Source: Cognatiyoonia sp965661665 | Lineage (GTDB): Bacteria > Pseudomonadota > Alphaproteobacteria > Rhodobacterales > Rhodobacteraceae | Direction: 5' to 3' | DNA: 64,000 bases | Assembly: GCF_965661665.1 (NCBI RefSeq) | Contig: NZ_CBFIEO010000001.1 | Location: 182,195-246,194, forward strand | Part shown: positions 31,732-40,492 of the stretch, piece after piece | Layout: each line of letters opens with the position of its first letter | Position numbering within the stretch: position 1 is the first letter of the stretch | The notes under the pieces: model-generated | The model's database searches: none | Told to the model about the DNA's origin: nothing | What the model saw: only the letters and a program-made list of their open reading frames with translations | Program-made: the position numbers and the translations under genes

Positions 31732-33407
31732 CGATCAAACTGGACGGCAAACCCACAGTTGCCTTGCGCCCGCCATCACAGGTGATGCGATTGGCGCGGC
31801 TCGGTTCGCTCCATCAATGTCGGCTGTCGTTCATGCGGATATTGCTGCGCAAGCTGACGCAAGAAGGCTGGACCTTCTCCCGCCCTGTATTTGACATTGA
31901 TGCGGATGGTGTGGGCCGAGCGGTCTATACTGCCGAAGGGCCGAGTGAGACTTATAGTCTGGTGTGCTTTGGTCACGATCTGCCGGACGATCAACGCTCC
32001 GACCGCGTGATTGCGGAGGCGTGGGATGCGACCTTTACCCTGACCAAGGGCGTGCCGACCGCTGCTGATATTGATCGGTTGGAGGCGAATGTCCCCTATC
32101 AAGAGGTGGGTCGCGTGACGGAGAATGAAGTCTCCCTCTCCCGCGCCAATCGGTCGGTGCGGCTCTTTGGGCATGTGCTGGAGTGTTTGGCGGCGGGTCG
32201 GCAGCCCAACCTCGAAGAGATTAACGCCGTGGGCTACCTGATGCGGACAACGGCGGTGTATGGGTCGGGTAAGTTTGGGGCTGCGGATCATCCGGCGGGT
32301 GATGCGCCGTTTCAGAAAGAAATGCTCACCGTCTATCTGATCCGTGCGTTCACGCTTGATCTGGTGGAGCACATGGCCGCGTTGCGGGCGCCCGAGACTG
32401 CCGTGCCACTCGACCCCGCGTTGCGGCGACAGTTTGGTGTGGGCAATTCGACCGGGCTGGGCATGGCGCCGTTCCTCATTCACCATCCTGTGCTGCTCAA
32501 CAACTGGATCGCCGCGCGGGAAGAGGCGCTGGCGCGGGTGCGGTCGGTAGCGGTTGCCACAGTGGAGGCGCAAGAGGTGTTCCGCGATGTCTTGGCGCGG
32601 GCGATCCGCAACGTGCAGCTTTGGCGGTCACAGCATCCGGTACAGGTTGAGAAACTGGCTGGCCTGACCCGCGATCTCGCTGCTTTGGCGGCGGAGGTGG
32701 AGCGTGGGGCGTTGACCAAGGCAGACCCATGGGACGGGCTGCTTGCATGGGCGGAGGCGCTTCTATCGCTCGATGGACAAGAGCAATTGGTATCGCTGAT
32801 GCTGGAGCCTTATCCAGAGCTGGTTGATGATCTGACCGCTGGGATGGGTGCGGATGAGGTGGCCGAATTTGCGATCAATGGTAGCCAATCGCTGGCCGAT
32901 TTCCGCGCCGAGGTGCAGGCGGTCTATGGTTGGGCGCTGGAGCTTGATTGGGACGACCCGACGCAAGTGGCCCGCTGTTGGTACGTGTCGGAGGAAAAGC
33001 TCGAACCGCGCTTGGGCGAGTTGGCAGAGGAACCGTTAGAGTCTTACGCGCAGCCGCTATCCCCCGCCCGCGACATTGCGCGGATGGCGCGCGATTTGGA
33101 CGGTTGGGATGGTGCGGAACGGTTGGCCGCCTTCCTGATGCGGCATCCTGAGCACCGTCACGTGGCCCGCCGTGTGCAGGTGGTCGCGCGGCATCCCTAT
33201 GCAGAGATTTGCGACAACACGATCGCGGCAGAGATGCTGCCTATCGATCTGCTGCGCTGCAAACTGTCGTTCTTTGGGGCCACGCATTTCGATCCGCGTT
33301 CTGACCGGTGGGTGCGGATCACGATGTTCCGCAACGCGCCGTTTCCGGCAGAGCTTGGCACAGCGGCAGAAGACTGGGCCTATCCAGAGGCGGCATGTAC
33401 TCCCTAA
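31728..33407 (+). CDS. Uncharacterised 559-residue protein
   Basis: No domain is recognised. It is soluble, acidic and largely helical with no signal peptide. Notable conserved-looking stretches are SFMRILLRKLTQEGW, RTTAVYGSGKFG, MLTVYLIRAFTLDLVEHMA and GNSTGLGMAPFLIHHP. The last looks like a glycine-rich active-site or binding loop. It is coupled by overlap to the dipeptidase-like gene and to the DUF3726-like gene, so the three are likely to work together. Confidence 0.8.
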   Translation: MTIKLDGKPTVALRPPSQVMRLARLGSLHQCRLSFMRILLRKLTQEGWTFSRPVFDIDADGVGRAVYTAEGPSETYSLVCFGHDLPDDQRSDRVIAEAWDATFTLTKGVPTAADIDRLEANVPYQEVGRVTENEVSLSRANRSVRLFGHVLECLAAGRQPNLEEINAVGYLMRTTAVYGSGKFGAADHPAGDAPFQKEMLTVYLIRAFTLDLVEHMAALRAPETAVPLDPALRRQFGVGNSTGLGMAPFLIHHPVLLNNWIAAREEALARVRSVAVATVEAQEVFRDVLARAIRNVQLWRSQHPVQVEKLAGLTRDLAALAAEVERGALTKADPWDGLLAWAEALLSLDGQEQLVSLMLEPYPELVDDLTAGMGADEVAEFAINGSQSLADFRAEVQAVYGWALELDWDDPTQVARCWYVSEEKLEPRLGELAEEPLESYAQPLSPARDIARMARDLDGWDGAERLAAFLMRHPEHRHVARRVQVVARHPYAEICDNTIAAEMLPIDLLRCKLSFFGATHFDPRSDRWVRITMFRNAPFPAELGTAAEDWAYPEAACTP

Positions 33408-34024
33408 ACGAAATTGACAGCACCGCGAAACGGGCCGCGCGGGGGATTGGCCTGTCTTGGGGCATGGCCGAAGAAGTGGGCAAAGCCGCCCGTTGGTTGG
33501 AGGGGCGCGGTCATGCTGGCGTGCGGCTGACGGCGCTGCATCTGACGCAAATTGACGGGCGCGACCATCGGCTGATGTACCCGCAAATGTCGGGTGCGCA
33601 GTGGTGCGCTGCGGATGGGGACTTGTGCCCGATTGCTACGGGTGTCACCCTGTCCGATCTGGCGCGGGAGTTGGATCGTCCCATTAAGCTGGGCGCGATG
33701 GCATTTCCGATGCTGATGCTGCCTCACCTCGCCTTGGTTGCCAAGCAGCGCGGGCAGGCGATGCAGGTGTCTTGGCCCGAAGCGGTGTTCATAGTGTCAA
33801 ATGTTGGTGCCGTCGAAGGGGCGGCGGCAGATGTGTCCCGCGCCGACTGGGTCGCCGTGGACAGCATCGCAATGGACGTACCAGTCTGTGTCGTCAAACG
33901 TCCCGATCATATCGACCCGAAGGACTGGGCGACATTGGAGGGGCTGGGTCATCGCATCTTTGCCCCCAATACGGAGCATTCCCGCACAGCAGGGGCAGGG
34001 GCGGCGGATGATGGTGCGGATTGA
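33395..34024 (+). CDS. DUF3726-like protein (209 aa)
   Basis: The opening MYSLNEIDSTAKRAARGIGL and the pattern SWGMAEEVGKAARWLEGRG fit the DUF3726 family as I recall it; the function is unknown. It is cytoplasmic. The ATG at 33395 lies inside the end of the preceding gene (13-base overlap). It ends convergent to acnB. Family assignment is from memory of the motif and should be taken as moderate. Confidence 0.75.
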   Translation: MYSLNEIDSTAKRAARGIGLSWGMAEEVGKAARWLEGRGHAGVRLTALHLTQIDGRDHRLMYPQMSGAQWCAADGDLCPIATGVTLSDLARELDRPIKLGAMAFPMLMLPHLALVAKQRGQAMQVSWPEAVFIVSNVGAVEGAAADVSRADWVAVDSIAMDVPVCVVKRPDHIDPKDWATLEGLGHRIFAPNTEHSRTAGAGAADDGAD

Positions 34025-34061
34025 CGCGCCCAATGGGGTCGGACGCGCCGATTAGTTTCGC

Positions 34062-36854
34062 CTAGAAGTGGACCGACAAGGCGTCGATTGGCGCCTTCTT
34101 TGGCGGTGCGAATTTGGTCAGGTCGATGCCTTCGACGGCTTTCTTGTACTCTTCCAATGTGGGCGTGCGGCCAAGGATGGCCGACAAGACCACCACAGGT
34201 GTGGAGCCGAGCAGTGATTCACCCTTCTTCTCTGGCAGGTCGCCAACAACGCGGCCTTGGAATAAACGGGTAGAGGTGGCCAGAACGGTGTCGCCCTTCT
34301 CCGCCTTTTCCTGGTTGCCCATGCAGAGGTTACAGCCCGGGCGTTCGAGGTAGAGGATTTTATCATACTCCGTCCGTGCGACCGTTTTTGGAGCGGCGTC
34401 GTCAAACTCGAACCCTGCATATTTCTGCAGGATTTCCCAGTCGCCCTCTTCCTTCAGCTCATCAATGATGTTGTAGGTCGGGGCGGTGACGACGAGTGGT
34501 GCCTTGAACTCAACCTTGCCGTGGGCGGCTTCGAGGTTGCGCAGCATCTGCGCTACGATCTTGATGTCGCCTTTGTGGACCATGCAGGAGCCGACAAAGC
34601 CCAGATCGACATGCTTTTCCGCCTTGTAGAAAGAGATTGGGCGGATTGTGTCGTGTGTGTAGCGCTTGGACACATCAGCGTTGTTCACGTCTGGGTCCGC
34701 GATCATCGGTTCGACGATCTCATCAAGGTCGACGACCACTTCGGCGAAGTACTTTGCATCTGCGTCAGGTCGCAGCGCAGGTTTTTCACCTGACTTGATC
34801 TCTGCAATTCGTTTGTCAGCAATCGCGATCAGGTTTCCGAGCATGCCATTATCATGCTCCATCCCTTTGTCGATCATGATCTGAATGCGGGATTTCGCCA
34901 GTTCGAGCGATCCGATCAGCGTCTCATCGTTCGAAATGCAGACTGAGGCTTTCGCCTTCATCTCTGCCGTCCAGTCGGTGAAAGTGAAGGCTTGGTCGGC
35001 CAGCAAAGTGCCGATGTGGACTTCGATTACGCGGCCTTGGAAGACGTTGTCGCCGTGCTGAGCGAACATCTGAGCCTGTGTGGCGTGGACCACATCGCGG
35101 AAGTCCATGTGGCTCGCCATCTCGCCTTTGAACGTCACTTTGACGGACTCGGGGATTGGCATGGAGGCTTCGCCTGTCGCCAGTGCCAGTGCCACGGTGC
35201 CGGAGTCAGCACCAAAAGCCACGCCTTTGGACATCCGTGTGTGGCTGTCGCCCCCAATGATGATCGCCCAGTCGTCGACTGTGATGTCGTTGAGCACTTT
35301 GTGGATCACGTCGGTCATTGGTGGATAGACGCCCTTAGGATCGCGACCGGTGACAAGGCCGAAGTCATTCATGAACTTCATCAGCCGTGGCGTGTTGGCC
35401 TGTGCCTTTGCGTCCCAGACGGAGGCTGTGTGACAACCAGACTGATACGCGCCGTAAACAGTCGGCGACAGGGTAGTCGCAGCCATCGCTTCCAGTTCTT
35501 GCATCGTCATCAAGCCGGTAGTGTCTTGGGAGCCGACGATATCAACTGCAACCCGCACGTCAGATCCTGCATGCAGAACTTTGCCTGGCGTGGTGCCGCG
35601 CGCGTTCTTGTTGAAGATCTTTTCAACCGCCGTCAGGCCCTGACCTTCGATGCTGACTTCCTTTGCGGGCGCAAAAGCGGATTTCATTTCGATATCCAGT
35701 GCCTCGCACGCGAATGTCTGGAGCTTCTTGCCAAAGACGATCGCGTAAGACCCGCCCGCCTTCATGAACTCCACTTTTTGCGGGGTGAAGGACGCGCCCA
35801 TATCGGCCAGCTCTTCGTTGCCGTCTTCGCTGTAGAGCTTTTTGTCCTTCGTGTTGATCGTCATGACCGTGCCGGTCGCGACGGAATACTTTTCTTCCAA
35901 GATCGGATCGCCGTCGTTGTTGAGGATCGGCTTGCCGTCCTCGTCCAGTTTTTTAACCCAGTTCTTGAGGTCGACACCGATCCCGCCTGTCACGCCAACC
36001 GTGGTCAGGAAGATGGGGGAGATGCCGTTGGTGCCCGCAACCACAGGGGCGATGTTGACAAACGGCACATAGGGGGAAGCTTGCTTGCCCGTCCAAAGTG
36101 CGACGTTGTTGACGCCGGACATGCGGGACGATCCAACGCCCATCGTGCCTTTTTCGGCCACCAGCATCACCTGTTTGTCAGGGTGTTGAAGCTTGAGTTC
36201 TTCAATGTGCTTCTGCGCCTTTTCATCAATGAAACACTTGCCGTGAAGCTCACGGTCGGCGCGGGAGTGCGCTTGGTTGCCGGGGGACAGAAGGTCGGTT
36301 GAGATGTCGCCTTCTGCAGCCACGTAGGAGACGACCTTCACCTCTTCCGGCACGTCCGGCAGTTTGGTGAAGAATTCCGCGTCAGAGTAGCTGACAAGGA
36401 TCTCTCTCGCGACTGCGTTGCCCGCGTCGAGCGCGGCTCTCAGCCGGTCCATGTCCGCTTCATAGAGGAACACTTGCGTTTTCAGGACGTGGCCAGCCGC
36501 TTTTGCGATGTCGGCATCCTCGCCCAAAGCGAGGTCGAGCAGGACGCGCACGGATGGGCCACCCTTCATGTGGGAGAGCAGTTCGAAGGCAAACTCTTTG
36601 CTGATTTCTTCAACGGTTGCGTTGCTGAGGATGATGTCCTTGAGGAACTCAGCCTTCACGCCTGCCGCGCTCGTTGTACCGGGCAGGGTGTTGTAGATGA
36701 AGTGGTGCAGCGCGTCGGCACGGTGTTCGTTGCCGCTGTCCTTGATTATTGCGATCAGGTCTTCGACTAGCGCACCTTCATCAATCGGTTTTGGGTTCAG
36801 ACCTTGGGCTTTGCGGGTGCCAATGTCATCAAGATAGGCTGTGTAGTGCTTCAT
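34062..36854 (-). CDS. acnB: Aconitate hydratase B
   Basis: AcnB interconverts citrate and isocitrate in the TCA cycle and handles 2-methylisocitrate in many bacteria. It is 930 residues, as expected. The HEAT-like N-domain, the swivel domain placed before the catalytic domains, and the Fe-S cysteines in SGCHTASVWDAKA and LERPGCNLCMGNQEKAEKG identify it as B type rather than AcnA. It stands alone on the minus strand with a 173-base upstream gap that carries GTAT-type repeats. Confidence 0.96.
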   Translation of the reverse strand: MKHYTAYLDDIGTRKAQGLNPKPIDEGALVEDLIAIIKDSGNEHRADALHHFIYNTLPGTTSAAGVKAEFLKDIILSNATVEEISKEFAFELLSHMKGGPSVRVLLDLALGEDADIAKAAGHVLKTQVFLYEADMDRLRAALDAGNAVAREILVSYSDAEFFTKLPDVPEEVKVVSYVAAEGDISTDLLSPGNQAHSRADRELHGKCFIDEKAQKHIEELKLQHPDKQVMLVAEKGTMGVGSSRMSGVNNVALWTGKQASPYVPFVNIAPVVAGTNGISPIFLTTVGVTGGIGVDLKNWVKKLDEDGKPILNNDGDPILEEKYSVATGTVMTINTKDKKLYSEDGNEELADMGASFTPQKVEFMKAGGSYAIVFGKKLQTFACEALDIEMKSAFAPAKEVSIEGQGLTAVEKIFNKNARGTTPGKVLHAGSDVRVAVDIVGSQDTTGLMTMQELEAMAATTLSPTVYGAYQSGCHTASVWDAKAQANTPRLMKFMNDFGLVTGRDPKGVYPPMTDVIHKVLNDITVDDWAIIIGGDSHTRMSKGVAFGADSGTVALALATGEASMPIPESVKVTFKGEMASHMDFRDVVHATQAQMFAQHGDNVFQGRVIEVHIGTLLADQAFTFTDWTAEMKAKASVCISNDETLIGSLELAKSRIQIMIDKGMEHDNGMLGNLIAIADKRIAEIKSGEKPALRPDADAKYFAEVVVDLDEIVEPMIADPDVNNADVSKRYTHDTIRPISFYKAEKHVDLGFVGSCMVHKGDIKIVAQMLRNLEAAHGKVEFKAPLVVTAPTYNIIDELKEEGDWEILQKYAGFEFDDAAPKTVARTEYDKILYLERPGCNLCMGNQEKAEKGDTVLATSTRLFQGRVVGDLPEKKGESLLGSTPVVVLSAILGRTPTLEEYKKAVEGIDLTKFAPPKKAPIDALSVHF

Positions 36855-36921
36855 AGCGGCCTCGGATTCTTTAAATTTTTGTGCGTTTGGGCGCGGGTTT
36901 TTGGATGTGACGACTTATTCG

Positions 36922-36947
36922 ATACATAATTGTATGCAGTGGTATAC
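36922..36947. promoter_or_regulatory. GTAT/ATAC repeats upstream of acnB
   Basis: ATACA-TAAT-TGTAT (36922-36935) is a perfect inverted repeat and overlaps GTAT-N8-ATAC (36932-36947). They lie 68-93 bases before the acnB start. Such ATAC/GTAT repeats are typical of GntR-type operators. The regulator is unknown. Confidence 0.4.
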
Positions 36948-37027
36948 TGAAGCGTCGACACATGCAAGGGCTCGCCCTGTCGAAGGCGTCTTTACAATAC
37001 CATAACGTTATTTGGAATGGATCGGTT

Positions 37028-38059
37028 TCACGCAGGGATTTTGGTTTTGGCCCTTTGGGTGCTTGAGCGTTCGATCAGTCTGACAGGGATCATCTCAACC
37101 AAATCCGCTTTTGAGGCACCGCCGCGCAACAGAACCTGCGCCGCTGTTGTGCCCAAGGCCACCCGATCCTGTCGTATCGTGGTCAGGGGCGGGACGAAGT
37201 GTTCGCTAAACTCCAGATCATCAAACCCAATGACGGAGATATCCTCTGGCACGTGAATGCCACAGCGGGCGAGGCCGGAAATGAGGCCAAAGGCGATTAC
37301 ATCCGACGCGCAGAAGATAGCGGTTGGTATGTCGGACATCGCCTTGATCTGCTTGGCGGCTTGCAAGCCAGCTTCGAGGCTGAAATCGCCTTCGATATAA
37401 TGCGGTTCCAACCCCAGCTTTTTGCAGGCCGTCTCATGACCTGCGATGCGGGCATGGGTCAGCACGTTGTCTTTCGGGCCGGTGATTTGGATGATGTTGC
37501 GATGCCCAGCGTCATAGAGGTGTTGGATCGCCAAGATCGCCCCGTCTTCGTTGCTGCTGCGCACCGAGGGGAAGCCATCAACGTTAGTCCATTCACAGGC
37601 GAAGACGATGTTGGCGTCGGGTTGGGAGGCCAAGAAGCGGTTCAACGACTCAGCCGGCACACCGCCATCAAGGATGATCATCCCGTCCGCACGCTGCGCC
37701 CGATAGTAGGAAAAGAGGTCATCTCCGGCGCTGTAGATTTGCCGCGTTTCCGCGACTACAAGCGACTGACCCGCAGGTGTCAGCACATCAACGATCCCTT
37801 GCAGCACCAAACTGAAGAACGGATTTCCCAAGTTTGGAAGCAGCACCAAAATGTTGTTGGACCGCTGGGTTCTCAGGCTTCTGGCGGCGCGATTGACGCG
37901 GTATCCGGTCGCCTCAATCGCGTCCAAAACGGCCTGACGTTTCTTGGCTGAAACGGAGTCTGGCGCACTCAGAGTACGGGATACGGTTGCGGTCGACACG
38001 TTAGCGTGACGCGCAACATCTTGAACTGTCGCAGCTTTTTGATTGGTCTTCAGGCTCAT
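37028..38059 (-). CDS. LacI-family regulator of the second sugar operon
   Basis: A 343-residue repressor. The N-terminal helix-turn-helix and hinge are ATVQDVARHANVSTATVSRTLS and GYRVNRAARSLRTQ. The periplasmic-binding-protein-like core (about 60-335) would bind a sugar effector. The gene is divergent from the ABC operon at 38197. Two copies of TTGTAATCGTTTWC lie in the shared gap, one at the edge of its own start. This fits a local, autoregulated repressor. Confidence 0.93.
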   Translation of the reverse strand: MSLKTNQKAATVQDVARHANVSTATVSRTLSAPDSVSAKKRQAVLDAIEATGYRVNRAARSLRTQRSNNILVLLPNLGNPFFSLVLQGIVDVLTPAGQSLVVAETRQIYSAGDDLFSYYRAQRADGMIILDGGVPAESLNRFLASQPDANIVFACEWTNVDGFPSVRSSNEDGAILAIQHLYDAGHRNIIQITGPKDNVLTHARIAGHETACKKLGLEPHYIEGDFSLEAGLQAAKQIKAMSDIPTAIFCASDVIAFGLISGLARCGIHVPEDISVIGFDDLEFSEHFVPPLTTIRQDRVALGTTAAQVLLRGGASKADLVEMIPVRLIERSSTQRAKTKIPA

Positions 38060-38061
38060 TT

Positions 38062-38075
38062 GAAAACGATTACAA
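38062..38075. promoter_or_regulatory. LacI-type operator copy 1
   Basis: GAAAACGATTACAA is the reverse complement of TTGTAATCGTTTTC, matching operator 2 around the same central CG. It lies two bases before the lacI-type start codon. The centre-to-centre distance to copy 2 is 56 bases. Confidence 0.65.
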
Positions 38076-38081
38076 AATTTC

Positions 38082-38131
38082 TTGACAGAATCAACCACTC
38101 TCGTGCATGCTCAGTTTGTAATCGTTTACAA
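38082..38131 (+). promoter_or_regulatory. Promoter and LacI-type operator copy 2 of the sugar operon
   Basis: TTGACA at 38082-38087 is a good -35 box; a weak CATGCT at 38106-38111 may serve as -10. The perfect palindrome TTGTAA-TCGT-TTACAA at 38116-38131 directly follows, where a bound repressor would block transcription. Confidence 0.65.
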
Positions 38132-38196
38132 GGAGCGAGAGGCTTCGAAGACGGTTTCAACAATGTAGCCAATAAAGCTCGATCTGGGAGGATCAC

Positions 38197-39432
38197 ATGA
38201 AAAGAACCATTGCTGCGCTTTGCGCAACGACTGCACTTGCATTGCCAACTGCTTCTTGGTCGGCTGACCTTGAAGTTACGCACTGGTGGACATCCGGCGG
38301 TGAAGCCGCTGCTGTGTCCGAATTTGCTAAAGCATTTAACGAACAGACAGAGCACAACTGGGTCGACGGCGCGATTGCCGGCTCCGGTGGTACTGCGCGT
38401 CCGATCATCATTTCACGCATCTTGGGCGGCGACCCAATGCACGCGACACAGCTGAATCACGGTCGTCAGGCCGAGGAACTGGTCGAAGCTGGTCTGATGC
38501 TTGACTTGACAGACATCGCAGAAGCGGAAGGCTGGGCCGACGTTGTGAACCCAGTGCGTTTGCTGGATGCATGTACACTGGACGGCAAAGTCTACTGTGT
38601 GCCAGTGAACATCCACTCCCCTCAGTGGCTGTGGCTGTCCCATGACGCTTTTGCAAAGGCTGGCGTTGATGTTCCAGCTGACTGGTTCGAATTCGTAGAA
38701 GCTGCACCAGCTCTGCGTGATGCGGGCCTCGTCCCACTTGCGATGGGCCAGCAGTCTTGGCAGACAAGCCTCGCGTTCGGCGCACTGATGGTGGCAGTTG
38801 GTGGTACAGACCTCTACATCGACGTTCTGACAAACAAGAACGCTGACGCAGCGGCAAGCGAAGACATGACAAAGGTTTGGGAAGCTTACGCAGCAGCACG
38901 CCTGTTGTCTGAAGGCTCCAACGTTAACGACTGGAACCAAGCGACAAACCTCGTCATCACAGGTCAGGCCGGTGGTCAGATCCACGGTGACTGGGCACAG
39001 GGTGAATTCCAGGTGGCTGAACAGGTTGCTGGCGAAGACTACACCTGTTTGCCAGGTTTGGGTGTGAATGAAATCATCGCAACAGGTGGTGATGCGTTCT
39101 ACTTCCCTAAGCAGGACGATCCAGCAATCGAAGCAGCTCAGAAAGAGATGGCTTCCCTGATGATCTCTCAGGAAGTTCAGGTTGCGTTTAACCTCAAGAA
39201 AGGCTCCTTGCCGATCCGTGGTGATATCGACCTGTCCGCGGCAAACGACTGTATGCAGAAGGGTCTGGCGATTCTGGCTGCTGGTAACGTTCTGCCAGAC
39301 GGCGTGAACAGCTTCTCTGCTGACACCGCTGGCCAGATCGACGACCTGACAGTTGAATTCTGGAACGACACTTCGATCACTGTTGAGGACGCACAAGCAC
39401 GTTACGTCGACATCATCGCAAGCGCCGACTAA
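38197..39432 (+). CDS. Sugar ABC transporter substrate-binding protein (second system)
   Basis: A periplasmic binding protein of 411 residues with a signal peptide of about 22 residues (cleavage near SWSA-DL). The mature start DLEVTHWWTSGGEAAAV and the pairing of segments such as GSGGTARPIIISRILGG and THATQLNHGR-like positions show that it is a diverged paralogue of the protein at 6092. The key ligand segment reads MHATQLNHGRQAEEL instead of TAVQLKGPAIQEW, so the bound sugar probably differs. GGGAGGA precedes the ATG. A strong hairpin follows the gene. Confidence 0.9.
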   Translation: MKRTIAALCATTALALPTASWSADLEVTHWWTSGGEAAAVSEFAKAFNEQTEHNWVDGAIAGSGGTARPIIISRILGGDPMHATQLNHGRQAEELVEAGLMLDLTDIAEAEGWADVVNPVRLLDACTLDGKVYCVPVNIHSPQWLWLSHDAFAKAGVDVPADWFEFVEAAPALRDAGLVPLAMGQQSWQTSLAFGALMVAVGGTDLYIDVLTNKNADAAASEDMTKVWEAYAAARLLSEGSNVNDWNQATNLVITGQAGGQIHGDWAQGEFQVAEQVAGEDYTCLPGLGVNEIIATGGDAFYFPKQDDPAIEAAQKEMASLMISQEVQVAFNLKKGSLPIRGDIDLSAANDCMQKGLAILAAGNVLPDGVNSFSADTAGQIDDLTVEFWNDTSITVEDAQARYVDIIASAD

Positions 39433-39449
39433 TCGCTTACTCCCTGTTA

Positions 39450-39475
39450 GGTCCGCGGCTTTCCTGCCGCGGGCC
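39450..39475 (+). other. Intercistronic hairpin after the second sugar-binding protein gene
   Basis: GGTCCGCGGC (39450-39459) pairs with GCCGCGGGCC (39466-39475) around TTTCCT, with one G-T pair. There is no T-run. The position matches the hairpin at 7351-7386 in the paralogous operon, pointing to a shared way of making more binding protein than permease. Confidence 0.6.
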
Positions 39476-39568
39476 TGGCAGACTTTCCGTTCAACGGGCA
39501 ATTCTAAGCACCCCCTAAGGGATAGGGGTGTTTTGACTTACCCAAAGTAGCCAAACACGGGGGACAGG

Positions 39569-40492
39569 ATGGCCATAACCGATAGTGGGCAGATGGTGCG
39601 GGGCGCAAAACGTCCGAACCGTTTGTTCAAAAACCTCACGGCCAAGATCGCAGCGATCCCGATGATTGCGACGGCGGTTGTCGTCTTCGTCGGCTGTACG
39701 CTTTGGACGATCTACCATTCCTTCACCAAATCGCGTCTGCTGCCCGCGCCCCAAAAATGGGTCGGTACCGACAACTATGACCGGTTGTGGAGCGAGAACC
39801 GCTGGATCACCTCGATCGAGAATTTAGCGATCTATGGTGCGTGTTCCTTGGTGTTGTCGCTTTGCATTGGCTTTTTGCTGGCGGCCTTGCTCGACCGGAA
39901 AATCCGGTTTGAAAACACGATCCGTACGATCATCCTTTATCCCTTCGCGCTGTCCTTCGTTGTCACCGGTCTGGTGTGGCAGTGGTTGCTGAACCCAGAC
40001 CTCGGCATTCAAAACGTGATCCAGAACCTCGGTTGGACCAGTTTTGCCTTCGACCCGCTCAACAACGCCGATATCGTGATCTACGGCATTCTGATCGCGG
40101 GTATCTGGCAGGGGTCCGGCTTTGTGATGGTCCTGATGCTCGCAGGGATGCGCGGTATTGATGAGGATGTCTGGAAAGCGTCGCGCGTCGAAGGCATCCC
40201 GGTGTGGAAGACCTACCTGTTCATCGTCATTCCGATGATGCGGCCGGTGTTCGTGACGGCGCTTGTGATCATCTCTGCCGGTATCATCAAAGTCTATGAC
40301 CTTGTGGTCGCGCAAACCAGCGGCGGCCCCGGCATCGCGTCCGAAGTGCCTGCGAAATATGTGATCGACAAGATGTTCGGCTCACAAAACCTCGGGCTGG
40401 GATTTGCGGCCTCGACCATGATGCTTTTGAGCGTTCTGGTCGTGCTGATCCCTTGGGCGTACCTCGAATTTGGCGGGAAGAAGAAAAAATGA
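39569..40492 (+). CDS. Sugar ABC transporter permease (MalF type, second system)
   Basis: A 307-residue inner-membrane permease. TGLVWQWLLNPDLGIQ and the EAA loop DVWKASRVEGIPVWKTYLFI match the paralogue at 7403. Six membrane segments are predicted. The gene ends in a Lys-rich tail (GGKKKK) and overlaps the next permease by four bases. Confidence 0.9.
   Translation: MAITDSGQMVRGAKRPNRLFKNLTAKIAAIPMIATAVVVFVGCTLWTIYHSFTKSRLLPAPQKWVGTDNYDRLWSENRWITSIENLAIYGACSLVLSLCIGFLLAALLDRKIRFENTIRTIILYPFALSFVVTGLVWQWLLNPDLGIQNVIQNLGWTSFAFDPLNNADIVIYGILIAGIWQGSGFVMVLMLAGMRGIDEDVWKASRVEGIPVWKTYLFIVIPMMRPVFVTALVIISAGIIKVYDLVVAQTSGGPGIASEVPAKYVIDKMFGSQNLGLGFAASTMMLLSVLVVLIPWAYLEFGGKKKK

Noticed and set aside
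34992..36302. 436-residue plus-strand open frame inside acnB
   Set aside because: It is antisense to a clearly conserved aconitase B; its composition is that of a GC-rich shadow frame with no recognisable motif.
38413..39501. 362-residue minus-strand open frame opposite the sugar-binding protein gene
   Set aside because: Shadow of a strongly supported periplasmic binding protein gene; Cys/His-rich low-meaning sequence and no ribosome-binding site.
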